Source of the DNA: a virus
DNA length: 64,000 nucleotides
Virus record (IMG/VR): IMGVR_UViG_3300031787_011232
Coordinates: 1-64,000 of that record
Reading direction: 5' to 3' (one strand)
The position numbers and the translations under genes were made by a program. The notes beneath the pieces were generated by a model. The model had not been told where the DNA came from, made no database searches, and saw only the letters and a list, made by a program, of their open reading frames with translations. Below are positions 60,409 through 64,000 of the stretch, in pieces; the first letter of the stretch is position 1; every line of letters starts with the position of its first letter.

Positions 60409-61112
60409 TAAGAAAATCCGAATTAGATAAATTACTTTATTTTGATTTAGAAACAATCTCTCAATTTTCTTCGATAGAAGAATTAAAAGAAGAAAATTTT
60501 AGACTTTACCAATGCTGGAAAAAAAGAGAAGATTACTATAGAAAATCTTATTCCGATTTATCTGATCTTAGCTCGAATGAGATATACATGGATAAATCTC
60601 CTTTAGAGCCAGAATTTGGAAGAATAGTATGTGCTTCTTTCGGGGTTTTGGAAGAAAATGGAGAGAAAAGATTTATAAGTTTTTGTCTAGATAATGAGAT
60701 AGAAATACTGGAAAAATGCAAAAAAATAATAATAAATTCCGAACACAAGGGATTTAGACTTTGCGGACATAATGTAAAAGGATTTGATGTTCCTTATCTA
60801 GGGAAAAGAATGGTTTACAATAAAATAATTCCCCCTTCTAGTTTAATGGTTTCAAATAAAAAACCTTGGGAAATAAACATACTAGACACAACCGAATTAT
60901 TCTCTTTCGGGAACCATATACAGGGAAGATATTTAGGATTGGAAGTTTTGTCCTGCAGCTTAGGAGTGGAATCCCCAAAAGTAGAAATGGAAGGGTCTAA
61001 AGTAAATTCTACTTACTGGGACGAAAAAGATCTGGATAAAATAAGGAGGTATTGCGAATTGGATGTTGATTCCGTAATAGAAATCCTATCTTCAGTTTCC
61101 TTTGATCAATAA
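60405..61112 (+). CDS. PolB-like 3'-5' exonuclease
   Basis: The 235-residue DnaQ-fold protein has Exo I FDLETI (D14, E16), Exo II LCGHNVKGFDVPYL (about 117-130) and Exo III YCELDVDSVIEIL (about 219-231), the layout of stand-alone PolB-type proofreading exonucleases. It is coupled to the UvdE-like gene (ATGA), suggesting a two-enzyme repair pair: nick then resect (inference). A separate polymerase is not in the window. Confidence 0.83.
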   Translation: MIRKSELDKLLYFDLETISQFSSIEELKEENFRLYQCWKKREDYYRKSYSDLSDLSSNEIYMDKSPLEPEFGRIVCASFGVLEENGEKRFISFCLDNEIEILEKCKKIIINSEHKGFRLCGHNVKGFDVPYLGKRMVYNKIIPPSSLMVSNKKPWEINILDTTELFSFGNHIQGRYLGLEVLSCSLGVESPKVEMEGSKVNSTYWDEKDLDKIRRYCELDVDSVIEILSSVSFDQ

Positions 61113-61129
61113 ACCTCTGTTTTTATATT

Positions 61130-61137
61130 GATATATA
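61130..61137 (+). promoter_or_regulatory. Putative late promoter GATATATA
   Basis: The box ends 18 bases before the TTG start of the nucleotidyltransferase gene. Confidence 0.58.
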
Positions 61138-61155
61138 CAGTATAAAAATAAAGAT

Positions 61156-61944
61156 TTGAATAATATCTTAAAAATAACCGATTTTTTGTCAGAAGGAAGA
61201 ATAAGTCCTTTTTATAGTGACGAGTTAAATCCAGATATATGGTCTTTAAAAGAAATAAAAGGAAAATCCCAATGGACTCTAAATGAACCTATAAGAAAAA
61301 GATTACTTGAGATAGGAGAAGATTTTTTTTCTAAATACGAAGAGATTTTCGGGGAAAGAGAATATAAAGATATAATTCTTACAGGATCTTTAGCAAATTA
61401 CAATTATACCGAGTTTTCTGATTTCGACGTTCACATTCTTATGGATTTAAAAGGGATAGACGATGAACATCCGGAGATATTAAACGAAGCAATTCAAGGA
61501 ATAAGATTTAGATGGAATCTTAGACATGATATAAAAATAAAAGGATATGATGTAGAGTTGTTTCTCCAAAGCTTAGACGATCCCGATGCTTCCACTGCAA
61601 CTTATTCTTTGGTAAATAATACTTGGATCAAACACCCAAAATATGATGTTCCTTCCGTGGATGAAATTGAGCTAGAGAGAAAATATCTTGGGTATGTATA
61701 TGATATAGATCAATTAGAAACTAGACTCCTTCATGCATCTAAAATTCCCTCTAATTCAAGAGAATTATATAAAAGAGCAAAATCAGTAAAAGAGAAAATT
61801 CAAAAAATGAGAACGGAATCTCTTTCTAAAGAAGGAGAATTTTCCATAGGAAATCTAGCCTTTAAAAAGCTAAGAAATACGGGATATATAGAAAAAATTA
61901 TAAACATAATAACAAAGTCTTACGACAAAATTTTTAGCGATTAA
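61156..61944 (+). CDS. Nucleotidyltransferase with capsid-targeting N-terminus
   Basis: The start is TTG 61156 (no ATG in frame nearby). The 262-residue protein begins MNNILKITDFLSEGR, with L-S-E at 11-13 fitting a prohead-protease site. The pol-beta-type nucleotidyltransferase motif GSLANYNYTEFSDFDVH is at 77-93, with catalytic D89 and D91, and GYDVELFLQ gives the third acid. Such enzymes modify RNA, protein or antibiotics. With a packaging signal and a late box, it is a good candidate for an enzyme injected with the DNA, in the manner of T4 Alt. Confidence 0.78.
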   Translation: MNNILKITDFLSEGRISPFYSDELNPDIWSLKEIKGKSQWTLNEPIRKRLLEIGEDFFSKYEEIFGEREYKDIILTGSLANYNYTEFSDFDVHILMDLKGIDDEHPEILNEAIQGIRFRWNLRHDIKIKGYDVELFLQSLDDPDASTATYSLVNNTWIKHPKYDVPSVDEIELERKYLGYVYDIDQLETRLLHASKIPSNSRELYKRAKSVKEKIQKMRTESLSKEGEFSIGNLAFKKLRNTGYIEKIINIITKSYDKIFSD

Positions 61945-61948
61945 TAAG

Positions 61949-64000
61949 ATGGAAGATAAATCAATTAAAGAGTATCTGATAGAATGTTTATTCCCCGACG
62001 AAGTAGTGGGAATAAATGAAAAAAATGGGGAAAATTTAAAAGGATCCGGAGGAGGGACCGGCCCTTCTGCTCCTGCTAATCCGGTAAATGATCCAGATAA
62101 AAATGCAGAAAACCCAGATCCTAGTGATCTTTTTATTAATCATAGATCTGTTCTATTTCTAACCGCTTCTAACGACGATGGAATTATAAAAAGAGGAGAA
62201 GGTATGGGATTTTTGGAGCTAAACGAAGAAGCTATAGAGCAAGGCCTTGAGGTCGATCTCGAAGATTTTCAGTGGTGGTGTTTAGCTAGTGAGTTCGAAA
62301 AGTATTTAGAAGAAACAGGAAGAAAATACAATTCTTCTAGCGGGGAATGGACTAGTGAAAGCGAAGAGCCTTACGAGACGGAAAGAGAAAGAAAAATATC
62401 AAGCTATTCAGATTTTTTAGAAAATAAAAAAGAATTAAATGAAACAGATTTTATAGATCTTGCGGGAGGAACGAAAAAAACCTCAATGGGAACTGAATAT
62501 TCTGGAAAATCTCCAGATTTCCAAAGAGGAAAATTAACGGACACTCAAAGAAAATTTATAAAGTTTATTTTTACGCGAAATAGTTTAAGGAACGAAGGAA
62601 AAATTCAAGAAAAATTAGACCTAAAAACTTTAGAAAAAGGAAATATTTGTGAGATTTTTGTATCTGCTTTTGATCCTTCTACGGGGGAAACAGATGAAAC
62701 CGCAACAATAGGAATAACTTTAAAAGTAATTGCAAAAATCGAAGGGGGAAAAACCCCTATCATAGTTTGTCAGATAACTCAAATAGCTCCTAATCTCGGA
62801 GGGGATCCGAGCGTATCTGGATTTGATAGTGTTCTGGAGGCAGTAGTACAAAGGATATATAGTTTTTCTGACGAATTCACGAATATCCTTGATTCGACTT
62901 CGGGAAAAATATTTACTATGCTTGGTGCCCTTTCAGCTATGCAAGGAGCAGGTATTATTGGAACCATCGGCTTATGGAGACTATTAGCTCCTTTTAGAAG
63001 TCTTGCAAGATCTCAAGCTGTTTTAGCCGGGGCTAGACCTGGAGTTATAGCTAGAGGATTTTCATATTTGAAAGGAAGAGGTAAAAATTTTTTAAAATAT
63101 CCATTTAAGCAGTCAACTTGGAAAGGAGGGGCGAAAAATGCAGCAAATGCTTTAAAATGGCCTTTTAAAGCATTAAAAAATTATAAAACCTATAAGAAAT
63201 ATGCATTCTTAAACAAGGGTAAAAAAGCCCTTAAAGGATGGAAATTAGCTAGATACCTTGTTTTTGGAAGAAAAATAGCAGGGACAGCATCGAAAATTTC
63301 CAGGGGAGCTAGAGTTTTATCGGGGGTTGCAAAAATCACCAATCCTCTAGGATGGATATTAATACTTAGCGACGTCGTTGGGTCTGCTTTAAATTATACT
63401 AGCGACAATCAAGCTCCTTCTTGGGATCCTATGATAGGAGGGAAAGAAGATGCCATGAAAAATTATTCCAAGACCATTTGTCCTAGCGCTAGCAACGTTT
63501 TTAACCCTGGGGATATACCACAAGGAGAAACTATAACTCTTTGTTGGACTCAAAATCCGGAAAAAGGATGGGGACTTGCTTTAAGCTTTGTAGTTTCTAA
63601 TTCTACTAGAACTACAATGAACATTACTAAGGTATACGATTTCAAAGGCAATAATGAAACTTCTCCTTCCATGTCTTTATTTATTATAAATTCCGTTAAT
63701 TATAAGGATCTATGGGACAAGATTAAAGGGTATGATATTAAATTCTTGTTCATAAAATCCAATACGTACTCGGAAGGATACAGGGACGATAATATAGGAG
63801 CTTATTTCTTAGGAGGAAATTCGCCAGACCCTAAAAATATACCTCCTCTAGCTTATTACGGACATTGTAAATTTGAAGAATTTAAACCTAGATACGAGGA
63901 TGCTCCCGATCAGTTAGTAATTATAGATGGAGATGCTCCGAAAGATTATAAATTTTATTTTTATGATTCTGAATCTAATCCCATAAATGTAATAGGGACA
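61949..64000 (+). CDS. Large partial protein with capsid-targeting-like N-terminus and membrane-active centre
   Basis: The ORF is open to the window end (684 residues so far). It starts MEDKSIKEYLIECLF; L-I-E at 10-12 fits the cleavage pattern. Residues about 320-350 (IFTMLGALSAMQGAGIIGTIGLW) and 462-480 (NPLGWILILSDVVGSAL) are hydrophobic, and between them lies a strongly basic amphipathic stretch (about 370-450). The flanks look globular. It starts four bases after the nucleotidyltransferase stop. It could be an injected, membrane-inserting virion protein. No known family is recognised. Confidence 0.65.
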   Translation, partial: MEDKSIKEYLIECLFPDEVVGINEKNGENLKGSGGGTGPSAPANPVNDPDKNAENPDPSDLFINHRSVLFLTASNDDGIIKRGEGMGFLELNEEAIEQGLEVDLEDFQWWCLASEFEKYLEETGRKYNSSSGEWTSESEEPYETERERKISSYSDFLENKKELNETDFIDLAGGTKKTSMGTEYSGKSPDFQRGKLTDTQRKFIKFIFTRNSLRNEGKIQEKLDLKTLEKGNICEIFVSAFDPSTGETDETATIGITLKVIAKIEGGKTPIIVCQITQIAPNLGGDPSVSGFDSVLEAVVQRIYSFSDEFTNILDSTSGKIFTMLGALSAMQGAGIIGTIGLWRLLAPFRSLARSQAVLAGARPGVIARGFSYLKGRGKNFLKYPFKQSTWKGGAKNAANALKWPFKALKNYKTYKKYAFLNKGKKALKGWKLARYLVFGRKIAGTASKISRGARVLSGVAKITNPLGWILILSDVVGSALNYTSDNQAPSWDPMIGGKEDAMKNYSKTICPSASNVFNPGDIPQGETITLCWTQNPEKGWGLALSFVVSNSTRTTMNITKVYDFKGNNETSPSMSLFIINSVNYKDLWDKIKGYDIKFLFIKSNTYSEGYRDDNIGAYFLGGNSPDPKNIPPLAYYGHCKFEEFKPRYEDAPDQLVIIDGDAPKDYKFYFYDSESNPINVIGT

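Noticed and set aside
1-64000. CRISPR array, insertion sequence, integrase or prophage attachment site
   Set aside because: No regularly spaced repeats outside the collagen gene, no transposase or integrase motifs and no tRNA-adjacent direct repeats were seen.

Overview
The window is one stretch of a large, AT-rich (roughly 30% G+C by eye) T4-like myovirus genome. T4-type genes identified from their sequence are uvsX, 41, 46, 47, 16, 17, 18, 19, a T4-baseplate (gp26-type) hub gene, 55, 4, 20, 44 and rnh. Start codons sit in A-rich leaders with few Shine-Dalgarno sequences, which suggests a Bacteroidetes/Flavobacteriia host. No tRNA, CRISPR array, integrase or insertion sequence was seen. The window is almost fully coding and no gene-free stretch exceeds 300 bases.

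Layout. 1-653: end of a Clp/Hsp100 ATPase gene and a phage-encoded ribosomal protein bS21. 668-15009: accessory region dominated by carbohydrate genes: a beta-1,4-galactosyltransferase-like GT7, UDP-galactopyranose mutase, GT11 alpha-1,2-fucosyltransferase, GT2 enzymes, an ABO-like GT6, five methyltransferases, and Fcl plus Gmd for GDP-fucose. 15062-18791: three helical proteins with T4-style capsid-targeting N-termini. 18979-24999: recombination/replication block (UvsX, gp41, gp47, gp46). 25036-42762: neck, collagen-like fibre, terminase, sheath, two tail tubes, baseplate hub and tape-measure candidate. 42817-45326: dCMP deaminase, an ECF-like sigma factor and a PD-(D/E)XK nuclease. 45382-50447: membrane and virion-type unknowns. 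50533-55279: gp55-like late sigma, gp4 and two tandem portal genes. 55357-58427: clamp loader, guanylate kinase-like protein, RNase H. 58431-64000: UVR-motif protein, UvdE-like endonuclease, 3'-5' exonuclease and three further proteins with capsid-targeting-like N-termini, the last running off the window.

Two promoter classes can be read by eye. Thirteen GATATATA/GATAAATA boxes lie just upstream of virion-type genes and are probably the late promoters read by the gp55-like sigma. About ten GAAAC-N17/18-TATAAT elements lie upstream of replication and glycan genes, including a divergent pair sharing the palindrome GTTTCGAAAC.

The most notable points are: a gene set that on paper could build a blood-group A/B-like glycan; a family of putative packaged proteins sharing an (I/L)xE capsid-targeting peptide; tandem duplication of portal and tail-tube genes; two candidate recoding sites (CTT-TGA in the baseplate hub gene and A9 in a 722-residue protein gene); and phage-encoded bS21.
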